Position numbers and translations under genes: made by a program
Notes under the pieces: model-generated
Databases searched by the model: none
What the model was told of the DNA's origin: nothing
Seen by the model: the letters and a program-made list of their open reading frames with translations, nothing else
Shown here: in pieces, positions 24,893 to 32,800 of the stretch
Position numbering within the stretch: the first letter of the stretch is position 1
How the letters are laid out: each line of letters starts with the position of its first letter
NCBI GenBank assembly: GCA_021732285.1
Contig: JAKFVH010000221.1
Coordinates: 1-48,707, forward strand
DNA from: Reyranella sp.
GTDB taxonomy: Bacteria > Pseudomonadota > Alphaproteobacteria > Reyranellales > Reyranellaceae
Direction of reading: 5' to 3'
DNA: 48,707 bases

Positions 24893-26194
24893 ATGAGAAT
24901 TGGACGTTTGGGACTGGGCGCTTTGGCGCTCTCGCTGGCGAGCGCAGCGTTTCCGGCATGGTCGCAGACCAAGATCGATTTCTTCTTTCCGGTTCCCGTC
25001 GAGGGCAAGCTCGCACGCGAGATGACGCGGCTGGTCAAGCTCTACAACGAGAGTCAGAAAGAGGTGGAGGTCGTGGCTTCCTACACCGGCAGCTACGACG
25101 ACACCAAGCTCAAGGCGCAGGCCGCGGCCAAGGCCGGCAAGCCGCCCTCGGTCGTGCTGATGAGCGCCAACTTCAACGTCGACCTCAAGCTCTCGGGCGA
25201 CATCATCTCGCTCGAGCCCATGCTCAAGGCCGACGAGACGACGCGCGAGGATTTCCTGAAGGATTTCTGGCCGGCGCTGCACGCCAACGCCACGGTCGAC
25301 GGCGAGCTCTACGGCGTGCCGTTCCACAATTCGACGCCGCTGCTCTACTACAATGTCGAGCACTTCAAGGAAGCAGGCCTCGACCCGTCCAAGCCGCCGC
25401 GCACCTGGGCGGAGATGGTCGATGCCGCCAAGAAGCTCACCAAGGGCGACCGCTCGGGCTTCATGATGCCGGCGGGCTACGACTATCTCGGCTGGCTGAT
25501 GGAGGCGCTGTCGCTCTCCAACGGTGGCCGCTACTTCAACGAGGACTACGGCGGCGAGGTCTATTACGACCAGCCTTCGATGCTGGGCGCCGCGCGCTTC
25601 GTCGAGGACTTGATTTTCAAGCACAAGGTCATGCCGCAGGGCGTCACCGAGGCAGGCGGCGTGTCGACGGCGTTCTTCGCCGGCAAGGCCTCGATGGTGC
25701 TGCTGTCGACCGGCTCGCTGTCGTTCATTCGCGAGAACATGAAGACGCCGTATGACGTCGCCTTCGTGCCGAAGAACGTGCGCAACGCCGTGCCGATTGG
25801 CGGCGCCTCGCTGGTCATGTTCGCGGGCCAGAACGAGGAGAGCAGGAAGGCCGGCTGGAAGTTCATCAAGTGGCTCTCGTCGACCGATACGCTGGGCGGC
25901 TGGAGCCGCTTCACCGGCTACTTCGCCCCGCGCAAGTCGGCCTACGACAAGCCCGAGATGAAGGAGTTCATTGCCAAGAACCCCGACGCCAAGGTGGCGC
26001 TCGACCAGCTGCCCTACGCCAAGCCGTGGTTCGCGACCTACCAGACCGTGGCCGTGCGCAAGGCGCTGGAAGACGAGATTCAGGCCCTGATGAACGGCAA
26101 GAAGAAGGCCGCTGAGGCCGTCAAGGATGCCCAGAAGAAGGCCGATGAGCTGATGCGGCCTTATGCCGAGACGACGTCGTTGAAGTTGCCGTAA
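24893..26194 (+). CDS. ABC transporter substrate-binding protein (UgpB-like)
   Basis: 433-residue periplasmic protein with a Sec signal (LGLGALALSLASAAFPAWSQ, cleavage likely after WSQ). The mature N-terminus TKIDFFFPVPVEGKLAREM, the YTGSYDDTKLKAQAAAKAGK segment and YGVPFHNSTPLLYYN resemble the glycerol-3-phosphate/glycerophosphodiester binding protein UgpB. The downstream GpdQ-like phosphodiesterase fits such a ligand. The C-terminal tail is lysine-rich and helical (KKKAAEAVKDAQKKADEL). The ligand assignment is a reasoned guess; family 1 binding proteins are hard to separate by eye. Confidence 0.87.
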   Translation: MRIGRLGLGALALSLASAAFPAWSQTKIDFFFPVPVEGKLAREMTRLVKLYNESQKEVEVVASYTGSYDDTKLKAQAAAKAGKPPSVVLMSANFNVDLKLSGDIISLEPMLKADETTREDFLKDFWPALHANATVDGELYGVPFHNSTPLLYYNVEHFKEAGLDPSKPPRTWAEMVDAAKKLTKGDRSGFMMPAGYDYLGWLMEALSLSNGGRYFNEDYGGEVYYDQPSMLGAARFVEDLIFKHKVMPQGVTEAGGVSTAFFAGKASMVLLSTGSLSFIRENMKTPYDVAFVPKNVRNAVPIGGASLVMFAGQNEESRKAGWKFIKWLSSTDTLGGWSRFTGYFAPRKSAYDKPEMKEFIAKNPDAKVALDQLPYAKPWFATYQTVAVRKALEDEIQALMNGKKKAAEAVKDAQKKADELMRPYAETTSLKLP

Positions 26195-26202
26195 CCGCCC
26201 AC

Positions 26203-26307
26203 CGTCATCCCGACCGGAGCGCGAAGCGCGGAGCGGAGGGACCTCCTCTTTGCCTGATTAGGTCCCTCCACTGCGCCTCGCTTCGCGAGGCTCCGGTCGG
26301 GATGACG
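26203..26307. repeat. Structured intergenic repeat (family B-like) after the UgpB-like gene
   Basis: CGTCATCCCGACCGGAG at the left is exactly inverted as CTCCGGTCGGGATGACG at the right (ends at 26307). Inside, GAGGGACCT pairs with AGGTCCCTC around a short spacer, and GCGAAGC- and GCTTCGC-type blocks add stems. It occupies almost the whole gap between the binding protein stop and the ribosome site of the phosphodiesterase gene. Confidence 0.75.
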
Positions 26308-26333
26308 GGGTGTATTTTGAAAGGAGTCCTCAC

Positions 26334-27179
26334 ATGATGATCGCCCAGATCACCGACCTGCATGTCCGCCCGCGCGGCAAGGTCGCCTACGAGCGGGTCG
26401 ACACCAACGCCATGCTCGAGGCGGCGGTGGCCGCCATCGAGGCCCTGCCGCGCAAGCCCGACCTGGTGATCGCCACCGGCGATCTTACCGACTGCGGGCT
26501 CGCCGCCGAATACGAAGTGCTGCGCGAGATCCTCGAGCCGCTCTCCATGCCGGTCTATCTCGTGCCCGGCAACCATGACCGCCGCGCCGAGCTCTTCGCC
26601 GAGTTCGGCTCGGATGGCTACATGAAGAATGACGACGGCTTCCTGCACTACACGATCGAAGGCCACGACGTTCGCCTGATCGGCCTCGACACCGTCGTGC
26701 CGGGCCACGGCCATGGCGAGATGTGCGCCAAGCGTCTCGCCTGGCTGGAGGGTCGGCTGGCCGAGCGCCTCGATCAGCCGACCCTGGTCTTCATGCACCA
26801 TCCGCCGTTCAGCACGGGCCTGGCCGACATGGACCGCATCAATTGCCGCAACGGCCCGTCGCTGGCGGGCGTGCTGCGGCGCGTCGACAACATCGAGCGC
26901 GTGGTCTGCGGCCATCACCATCGGCCCATCACCGTGCGCTGGGGCCGCACCATCGGCTCGGTGGCGCCCAGCACCGCCCATCAGGTGACGCTCGATCTGG
27001 TGCCCGACGGCAGCGCATCGAGCTTCACCATGGAGCCGCCGGGCTTCCACCTGCATGTATGGTCGAAGGAGGCCGGGCTGGTGACGCATGGCGTCACGAT
27101 CGGCAAGTTCGACGGGCCGTTCCCGTTCATCCTCGATGCGGAATATCCCGGGCAAATACCGGCGCCGAAGGCCGCCTGA
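26334..27179 (+). CDS. Metallophosphoesterase, GpdQ/CpdA-like phosphodiesterase
   Basis: 281-residue dimetal phosphodiesterase. All five class III motifs are present: Asp8-x-His10 (ITDLH), GDLTDCG with Asp50, GNHD (Asn80-His81), the MHHPP segment and GHHHRPI. The spacing and flanks (PGNHD followed by RRAELF, and MHHPPFSTGLADMD) follow GpdQ, which cleaves glycerophosphodiesters, more than CpdA. AAGGAG lies 7 bases before the ATG at 26334. It lies in the same operon direction as a UgpB-like importer, suggesting uptake and cleavage of phosphodiesters such as glycerophosphoethanolamine. Substrate inference only. Confidence 0.85.
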   Translation: MMIAQITDLHVRPRGKVAYERVDTNAMLEAAVAAIEALPRKPDLVIATGDLTDCGLAAEYEVLREILEPLSMPVYLVPGNHDRRAELFAEFGSDGYMKNDDGFLHYTIEGHDVRLIGLDTVVPGHGHGEMCAKRLAWLEGRLAERLDQPTLVFMHHPPFSTGLADMDRINCRNGPSLAGVLRRVDNIERVVCGHHHRPITVRWGRTIGSVAPSTAHQVTLDLVPDGSASSFTMEPPGFHLHVWSKEAGLVTHGVTIGKFDGPFPFILDAEYPGQIPAPKAA

Positions 27180-27216
27180 GGTTGAGGCACCCGTCGCGGG
27201 CGGGCTAGCCTCGGCC

Positions 27217-28089
27217 ATGGCCGATCAGCCCGTCCCGTACATGGAACGCACGCGCCTTTACTATCGCGCGCTGGGCTACGAGAGCGACTACGTGTGGGCG
27301 ACTTTCGCAGACGTGCCGTTTGCACGCCTGCAGAAGCCGCTCGCCCAGTCGAACATTGCTCTGCTGACGACCGCGAGCCCGCCCGATCGCAGCAACGTCG
27401 ACAGCTCGCGCGTACGGCATGTCTGGTCGGGCCTCGTCGCCGATCCGCCGGAGCGTCCCTTCACCGACAATGTCGCCTGGGACAAGGAATCCACGCACAC
27501 GCATGATCGCGGCAGCTACCTGCCGATCGAGGTCGCGACGGAGCTGATGGGCGAGGGCGTCTTCGCCGGCCTTGCCAAGCACTTCCACGGCATCCCAACC
27601 GAGTACAGCCAGCGCAAGACGCTCGAGGTCGATGCCCCACAGGTGCTGTCGCGCCTGCGCGCCGACGGGGCCGATGCCGCGCTCCTCTGTCCACTTTGAC
27701 CCGTCTGCCACCAAACCGTGAGTTTGGTCGCCCGCCATCTCGAAGCCAACGGCCTGCCGACGGTGATCATCGGCTCGGCGCGTGACGTCGTCGAACATTG
27801 CGGCGTGTCGCGCTTCGTCTTCACCGACTTTCCCCTCGGCAACCCCTGCGGCCCGCCCTACCACCGCGACATCCAGCGCAGCGTCGTGGCGATGGCCCTC
27901 GACCTGCTCTCGTCTGCGAGCGCGCCGCGCACCACCATCACCGCGCCGTTCACCTGGGAGGATCCCGACTGGCGCGGTCGCTACGGACGCGTCGATCCCG
28001 CCAGGCGCGAGGAGTTGCTGGAGATCGGCCGCCAGCGCCGCGTGCGCATGGCGGCGATGCGGCCGCGCGGTACGACCAACGAGGCATGA
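27217..28089 (+). CDS. Probable selenoprotein of the GrdB/PrdB-like (glycine/betaine/proline reductase B) family
   Basis: One reading frame of 291 codons is interrupted only by TGA at 27697-27699 (codon 161), and both sides belong to the same protein. Upstream: MADQPVPYMERTRLYYRALG to ADAALLCPL. Downstream: PVCHQTVSLVARHLEANGLP, then VIGSARDVVEHCGV and FPLGNPCGPPY. The stop stands where Cys homologues, as I recall them, have CPVC, giving U161-P-V-C164, a UxxC redox motif. A hairpin matching the bacterial SECIS rules lies just downstream (27707-27731). Family members are reductase-like proteins with a redox-active Sec/Cys; the substrate here is unknown. Ordinary gene callers would report two fragments (27217-27699 and 27718-28089). 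Alternatives are a nonsense mutation or a sequence error. Confidence 0.8.
27707..27731 (+). promoter_or_regulatory. Bacterial SECIS-like hairpin after in-frame TGA
   Basis: ACCAAAC (27710-27716) pairs perfectly with GTTTGGT (27722-27728) around the 5-base loop CGTGA, and GC at 27707-27708 extends the stem against GC at 27730-27731 past one mismatch. The loop begins 17 bases after the TGA, and its second base is G. Both agree with the general bacterial SECIS model (16-37 bases to the loop, G among the first two loop bases). It would recruit SelB with Sec-tRNA. Confidence 0.75.
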
Positions 28090-28150
28090 GCGCGCGCCAC
28101 GGGCGTGGCATGTGTCTTGCTCTTCCCGGGTAACAGTCGAGGCAGGAACG

Positions 28151-28543
28151 ATGAGCGCACCGCTGTTCTTCATGGCCCCGGGTGCACCGAGCCCGGTCGC
28201 GCCGTTCAGCCACGCTGTCGAGGTCGACGGCTGGTGCTTCATCACCGGCCAGATGCCGACCTGGCCCGACGACGATAGCAAGCCGCTGCCGCTCGACATC
28301 GAAGGCCAGACCAAGCGCGTGATGGAGAACCTCAAGATCGTGCTGGGCGGCCTGAAGCTCGGCCTCGAGCACGTGATCTGCGCGCGCGTCTACATCACCG
28401 ATTTCGAAGCCAACTATCCGCGCATGAACGCCGTCTATGCCAGCTACTTTCCGACCGACCGCCGGCCGGCGCGGACTTGCATCGGCGTCACCGGCCTGGC
28501 GCGCGGCGCCATGGTCGAGATCGACCTTTTAGCAAAACGCTGA
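28151..28543 (+). CDS. RidA family (YjgF/YER057c/UK114) protein
   Basis: 130-residue trimeric RidA-fold protein, typical length. The conserved C-terminal region has the active-site Arg in RPARTCIGVTGLARGAMVEIDLLA and the acidic residue in VEIDL. FITGQMP and ICARVYITDF match the family's central strands. AGGCAGGAACG supplies the ribosome site and fixes the ATG at 28151. RidA proteins deaminate reactive enamine/imine intermediates; standing between the selenoprotein and an amidase-like gene it may act in the same nitrogen-compound pathway (inference). Confidence 0.88.
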   Translation: MSAPLFFMAPGAPSPVAPFSHAVEVDGWCFITGQMPTWPDDDSKPLPLDIEGQTKRVMENLKIVLGGLKLGLEHVICARVYITDFEANYPRMNAVYASYFPTDRRPARTCIGVTGLARGAMVEIDLLAKR

Positions 28544-28559
28544 CGGTGCGGAGGAGTCC

Positions 28560-29951
28560 ATGTGCCGGGGTGACGATCCGAGCTGCAGCGAGTTCGAGCT
28601 GCATCATCGCCAGTTCGTCGAGGACATGGCGCGCGAGCGCCGTGCCTTCCTCGCCAGCCGCTTCGTGGCCAAGGGCGGTGCGGCGACGCTGGCGGCGGGC
28701 GGTCTCGCGCTGCCAAAAAGGATCTCGCCGGCGACCCGGCATCATCATCTGCCGGCCAATGCCGACACGGTTCACTGGGGCTACTTCAGCAACAACCTCA
28801 AGCCGCAGCTCGAAGTCGAGTCCGGCGACTTCGTCACCATCGAGACCTTGACCCATCAGGCGAGCGACGATCACGAGCGCATGATCGAAGGCGATCCCGG
28901 CGCCGAGAGCGTCTATCTCTGGACCAAGGAAAAGAAGGGCGTGGCGCGTCGCGGCGCCGGCGAGGGCGACGGCAAGGGTCTCGGCGTCCATATCTGCACC
29001 GGTCCCGTGCTGGTGCAGGGCGCGGAGCCCGGCGACGTCCTGGAAGTGCGAATCGTCGATGTGACCTTGCGGCCGAGCGCCAACCCGAAGTTCCGCAGCT
29101 TGGCGTTCGGCAGCAACGCCGCCGCCAACTGGGGTTACCACTACAACGATTTCCTGACCGGCGACACGCGCGAGGTCGTGACGATCTACGAGCTCGACGC
29201 CACCGGCGGACGCAACTGGGCGCGCGCGGTCTACAATTTCCGTTGGCCGGAGGTCACGGATCCGTTCGGCGTCAAGCATGCGACGATCGACTATCCTGGC
29301 CTGCCCATCGACCACGCGCTGACGATGCGCAATTGGGACGTGCTCAAGGGTGTGCGCGTGCCGGTGCGACCGCATTTCGGTGTCATGGGCCTGGCGCCCA
29401 AGGAGGCCGACGACGTGAACTCGGTGCCGCCGAGCTACACCGGCGGCAACATCGACAACTGGCGCATCGGCAAGGGCGCCTCGACCTTCTATCCGGTGGC
29501 GGTGCCGGGCGCGCTGCTGTCGGTCGGCGATCCGCACGCCTCGCAGGGCGATTCCGAGCTCTGCGGCACTGCGATCGAGTGTTCCTTGACCGGCACCTTC
29601 CAGCTCATCCTGCACAAGGCAGCCGAGCTCGGCGGCACGCCGATCGAGGGCCTCGACTTCCCGATGATCGAGACGCGCGACGAATGGGTGCTGCAGGGTT
29701 TCAGCTGGCCCAACTACCTGGCCGACCTCGGTGCCGACGCGCAAAGCGAGATCTTCAGGAAATCGTCGGTCGACCTCGCCATGCGCGACGCCTTCCGCAA
29801 GATGCGCCGCTTCCTGATGACGACCAAGAGCCTCACCGAGGACGAGGCGATCAGCCTGATGTCGATCGCCGTCGACTTCGGCATCACCCAGGTGGTCGAC
29901 GGCAACTGGGGCGTCCACGCCATCGTCCGCAAGGACATCTTTCCGGCCTGA
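28560..29951 (+). CDS. Acetamidase/formamidase family protein
   Basis: 463-residue FmdA/AmdA-type amidohydrolase. Recognisable blocks: VHWGYFSNNLKPQLEVESGDFVTIET near the start, CTGPVLVQGAEPGDVLEVRIVDV, a central FGVMGLAP and PPSYTGGNIDNWRIGKG block, and VGDPHASQGDSELCGTAIECS, which carries the DxHxxQGDGE-like signature of the family. The N-terminus has RERRAFLASRFVAKGGAATLAAGGLAL, which looks like a weak Tat signal placed about 25 residues in, so export is possible but uncertain. GGAGGAG precedes the ATG. It ends the presumed operon. The substrate (formamide or another small amide) is not determined. Confidence 0.83.
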   Translation: MCRGDDPSCSEFELHHRQFVEDMARERRAFLASRFVAKGGAATLAAGGLALPKRISPATRHHHLPANADTVHWGYFSNNLKPQLEVESGDFVTIETLTHQASDDHERMIEGDPGAESVYLWTKEKKGVARRGAGEGDGKGLGVHICTGPVLVQGAEPGDVLEVRIVDVTLRPSANPKFRSLAFGSNAAANWGYHYNDFLTGDTREVVTIYELDATGGRNWARAVYNFRWPEVTDPFGVKHATIDYPGLPIDHALTMRNWDVLKGVRVPVRPHFGVMGLAPKEADDVNSVPPSYTGGNIDNWRIGKGASTFYPVAVPGALLSVGDPHASQGDSELCGTAIECSLTGTFQLILHKAAELGGTPIEGLDFPMIETRDEWVLQGFSWPNYLADLGADAQSEIFRKSSVDLAMRDAFRKMRRFLMTTKSLTEDEAISLMSIAVDFGITQVVDGNWGVHAIVRKDIFPA

Positions 29952-30106
29952 AAAGGCGACGGGCCCGTCATCATCCTGCAATCATAAGTGGAGTCTGCCC
30001 TGTGGCCGAATTTGCCGCTGCTTTGGCCGATTCTGCCGCCTGATGCTCATTGCCTTCGGCAGCGGCTACCCGAACACTTGCTGCACTTTCTTGGGGAGAC
30101 ACGGCG

Positions 30107-30952
30107 ATGGCGATCAAGATCGGCAACGGTGGCGATAACATCCTGACCGGCACCAACGGCAGCGACTTGCTGCTGGGCGGCGCCGGAAACGACACCCTGA
30201 ACGGCGGTGGCGGCATCGACATCCTGTTCGGCGGTGCCGACAACGACGTGCTGAACGGCGGCTCGGGCAGCGACCTGGTATCGGGCGATTCGGGCAACGA
30301 CACGCTAGTCTACAAGATGTCGGAGAACGGCGGCAGCGTCGACCTCTATGACGGTGGCTCGGGTATCGACACGCTGCGGCTGGAGCTGAGCGGAACGGAG
30401 TGGGCCAATGCCGGCGTGAAAGCCGATGTGGCGGCCTTTCTCGACAACCCGCACCAGGCCTTTGTGTGGCATTCGACGGGCCTGGTGACCCACGACTTCG
30501 AGAACCTGGTGCTGGTGGTCGATGGTCAGGTCGTCGACCCCAATCCGCCGCCACCGCCGGTCAACCATGCGCCGGTGGCGGCGGATGACGCCGCCGTCGT
30601 CAACGTGTCCGCCGGCACGGGAGCTAGCGGCAATACGGTCACGCAGGCGCCCGGTGTCGACGTCGATGTCGACGGCGATTCCCTCGTCGTTGTGGGCTTT
30701 GCCGCCGGCAACCTGTCGGGAACGCTCAGCGACAATGTCGGCGCCGCCGTTCAGGGCACGTTCGGCTCGCTCACGATGCAGGCGGACGGGACCTGGGCCT
30801 ATGCCTGGGACGGCGTCCACTACGGCGAGGGTGAGCACGGCTACGATGTGTTCAGCTACACCATCTCCGATGGGCAAGGTGGCTTCGATACGGCGCTGTT
30901 GACCATCGACATCTATGCCCCGGGGCACGTGTCGGAGACACCGCCCGACTGA
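30107..30952 (+). CDS. RTX-type calcium-binding repeat protein with cadherin-like domain
   Basis: 281 residues. The N-terminus has glycine-aspartate nonapeptide repeats (about residues 8-70: GNGGDNILTG, GGAGNDTLNGGG, GGADNDVLNGGSGSD, SGDSGNDTL) that form a calcium beta-roll. A proline-rich linker (DPNPPPPPVNH) leads to a VCBS/cadherin-like domain (APVAADDAAVVNV, then GTFGSLTMQADGTWAYAWDG and FSYTISDGQGG). There is no N-terminal signal peptide, as expected for type I secretion, but no type I exporter genes are nearby. GGGGAG precedes the ATG at 30107. The repeats are N-terminal rather than C-terminal, which is less usual. Confidence 0.8.
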   Translation: MAIKIGNGGDNILTGTNGSDLLLGGAGNDTLNGGGGIDILFGGADNDVLNGGSGSDLVSGDSGNDTLVYKMSENGGSVDLYDGGSGIDTLRLELSGTEWANAGVKADVAAFLDNPHQAFVWHSTGLVTHDFENLVLVVDGQVVDPNPPPPPVNHAPVAADDAAVVNVSAGTGASGNTVTQAPGVDVDVDGDSLVVVGFAAGNLSGTLSDNVGAAVQGTFGSLTMQADGTWAYAWDGVHYGEGEHGYDVFSYTISDGQGGFDTALLTIDIYAPGHVSETPPD

Positions 30953-31936
30953 TCAAAAGCTCAGCCGCTTGCCGACGGCCAGCGGCGTCAATGTCTTGTC
31001 GCCAAAGGCGTTGGTGAGGGCGGCCATGGCGCGCCAGCCGGTGCAGTGGCCGGCGGCGACGACGTCGAGATCGAAGCCTTTCAGCGCCTCGACCGTCTGC
31101 GGGATGATGCGCTCGTTGGGGCCGGCGAGGTGCAGCCCGCCCAGCACGCAATGCAGCTTCACGCCGGGGAAGCACTCGCGCGCGTGAGCGAGCACGTTGA
31201 TCACCCCAGCATGGCTGCAGGCGGTCAACACGACCAGCCCCTTGCCGCGCACGTTCACCGCCACGAAGCGCTCGTCGATCAGAAGCTCGTCGGGTTCCCA
31301 GGCCTTGCCGTCCTCGGTGCGGCGATGCTGGCCGGGCAGGCCGGTCTCGAACGGCGTGCGCCGCGGGATCTCGCCGCTCACGAAGACGCTGTCGGCAATG
31401 GTCTGCGGCTCGCGCGTGCAGACGACGCGGCCGCCCTGGGCGTCGAGATCGGCCAGCGAGGGCACGTCTTCCATCGGCCGGAAGGAGCCGTCCGGCATCT
31501 TGACGGCGCGGCTGCGGAACATGTCGGGATGGACGTAGCAGCCGATGCGCTTGCCGCCGTTGCGGTCGAGCACGAGTTGCAGCGCCCGCAACATGGCGCC
31601 GGCGTGATCCCAATGCCCATGGCTCAGCACCATGGCCTCGACCGATCCGAGATCGAGGCCGAGCCGTGAGACATTTTGTTCGAACACGCGATCCTCAGGC
31701 CCGGTGTCGAACAGCACGGAATGGCTTCGGCCGCCGGTCTTCACCGTGAGCAGGCAGGAGAGGCCGTGTGCCGCGCAGCACAGGCAGCCGCCCCCCAGCA
31801 CCCACGCACCGCCGCGGCGTCGTCCCAGGCCGCCCAGCTCGGTCTCGATGAAGGACGGCACCGACGACAGCGAATCGGTGACGTTGTCGACGATGACCTG
31901 GATGTCGAGGGAGTCGACGGTGGCAAGCGATGTCAT
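30953..31936 (-). CDS. MBL-fold metallohydrolase
   Basis: 327-residue hydrolase with the zinc-binding signature SHGHWDHAG (HxHxDH) near residue 108. Further metal ligands are likely in ACSHAG and GGLHLAG, with VVAAGHCTG toward the end. The overall arrangement resembles the large MBL group annotated as dihydropteroate-related or general metal-dependent hydrolases. The N-terminus has a Cys-rich stretch, GGGCLCCAAHGLSC, that could bind a metal. The ATG at 31936 overlaps the stop of the enoyl-CoA hydratase gene (ATGA), so the two form an operon. The substrate is unknown. It converges with the RTX gene with no gap. Confidence 0.85.
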   Translation of the reverse strand: MTSLATVDSLDIQVIVDNVTDSLSSVPSFIETELGGLGRRRGGAWVLGGGCLCCAAHGLSCLLTVKTGGRSHSVLFDTGPEDRVFEQNVSRLGLDLGSVEAMVLSHGHWDHAGAMLRALQLVLDRNGGKRIGCYVHPDMFRSRAVKMPDGSFRPMEDVPSLADLDAQGGRVVCTREPQTIADSVFVSGEIPRRTPFETGLPGQHRRTEDGKAWEPDELLIDERFVAVNVRGKGLVVLTACSHAGVINVLAHARECFPGVKLHCVLGGLHLAGPNERIIPQTVEALKGFDLDVVAAGHCTGWRAMAALTNAFGDKTLTPLAVGKRLSF

Positions 31937-32715
31937 GACGTTTTCCACTTCGGCTGACGCTTGGCGAGAAAGGCATCGACACCTTCGGCGAAGTCCGGCG
32001 TGCCCGCCAGCTCCACGACGGTTTTGAGCTCATAGGCCATGCCGTCTTCGAATGTCATGCCGCCGCCCAGAGTCACGGTGCGGCGGACGGCAGCGAGGGC
32101 GGCCGGCGACTTGCTGGCCAGCTCCTCGCCATAGGCCTGGACGCGGGCACGCAATGTCCCCGGCTCGACCAACTCGTCGACCAGGCCCCACTCCAGCGCT
32201 TCGGTCGCCTGTACCAGGTGGCCGTCATAGAGATAGCGGATGGCGCGCGGCCGGCCGATCAGGCGGGCCAGCGCCTGGGTCGTGGCGATCGGCGGGATGA
32301 AGCCGATGTTGATCTCGGGCTGGCCGAGCCTGGCATCGGTCGCAGCGAACCGCAGGTCGCAATGCAACGTCATCTCCAGCCCGCCGCCGACCGCAGTGCC
32401 GTTGATGGCCGCGAGCAGCGGCTTGGGCGAGCTGCGCAGCAGGCGCACGATCTCGTGGCAGCGCTCCGCCCAGCGACGCATGCCGTCCTGGCCAATGTCC
32501 TTGAAGACATGCAGGTCGGCGCCGGCGCTGAAGTAGCGCGGGAGGGCGCTGGCCAGCACCAGCACGCGCACCTCGGGATCGCCGAGCGCTGCGGCGATGG
32601 CGTCGTGGGTCTCGTCGACCATCTCGCGGGTGAAGGCGTTGACGGGCGGGCGGTTGAATTCCAGCCAGCCGACGCGGGCGTCGACGGTGGATCGAATGAA
32701 GGCAGTCTGGCTCAT
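31933..32715 (-). CDS. Enoyl-CoA hydratase/isomerase family protein
   Basis: 260-residue crotonase-fold protein. Visible: the N-terminal strand VGWLEFNRPPVNAFT, the oxyanion-hole segment SAGADLHVF, and the catalytic/oxyanion-hole region INGTAVGGGLEMTLHCDLRFAATDARLGQPEINIGFIPP, where Glu in GGGLEM and GQPEI are at the positions expected for catalytic acids. The start at 32715 (MSQTAFIR) matches the family length. The acyl-CoA substrate is not inferable. It is coupled to the downstream MBL-fold gene. Confidence 0.9.
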   Translation of the reverse strand: MSQTAFIRSTVDARVGWLEFNRPPVNAFTREMVDETHDAIAAALGDPEVRVLVLASALPRYFSAGADLHVFKDIGQDGMRRWAERCHEIVRLLRSSPKPLLAAINGTAVGGGLEMTLHCDLRFAATDARLGQPEINIGFIPPIATTQALARLIGRPRAIRYLYDGHLVQATEALEWGLVDELVEPGTLRARVQAYGEELASKSPAALAAVRRTVTLGGGMTFEDGMAYELKTVVELAGTPDFAEGVDAFLAKRQPKWKTS

Positions 32716-32800
32716 GGGTTCAGCGTATCGTGCACTGTGCGATTTGCCACCGATTGCCGCTGCGGGTTGTGAAAATGTGGTCCAGCTTGGAAGAGGTCTC

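Noticed and set aside
27718-28089. Separate small gene starting at GTG 27718
   Set aside because: The start lies in the middle of a family domain and inside the SECIS-like hairpin. The frame is continuous with the upstream part through the TGA, so a single selenoprotein gene is the better reading.
29958-29969. Perfect palindrome GACGGGCCCGTC after the amidase-like gene
   Set aside because: It has no loop and no following T-run, so neither a good terminator nor a convincing operator can be claimed.
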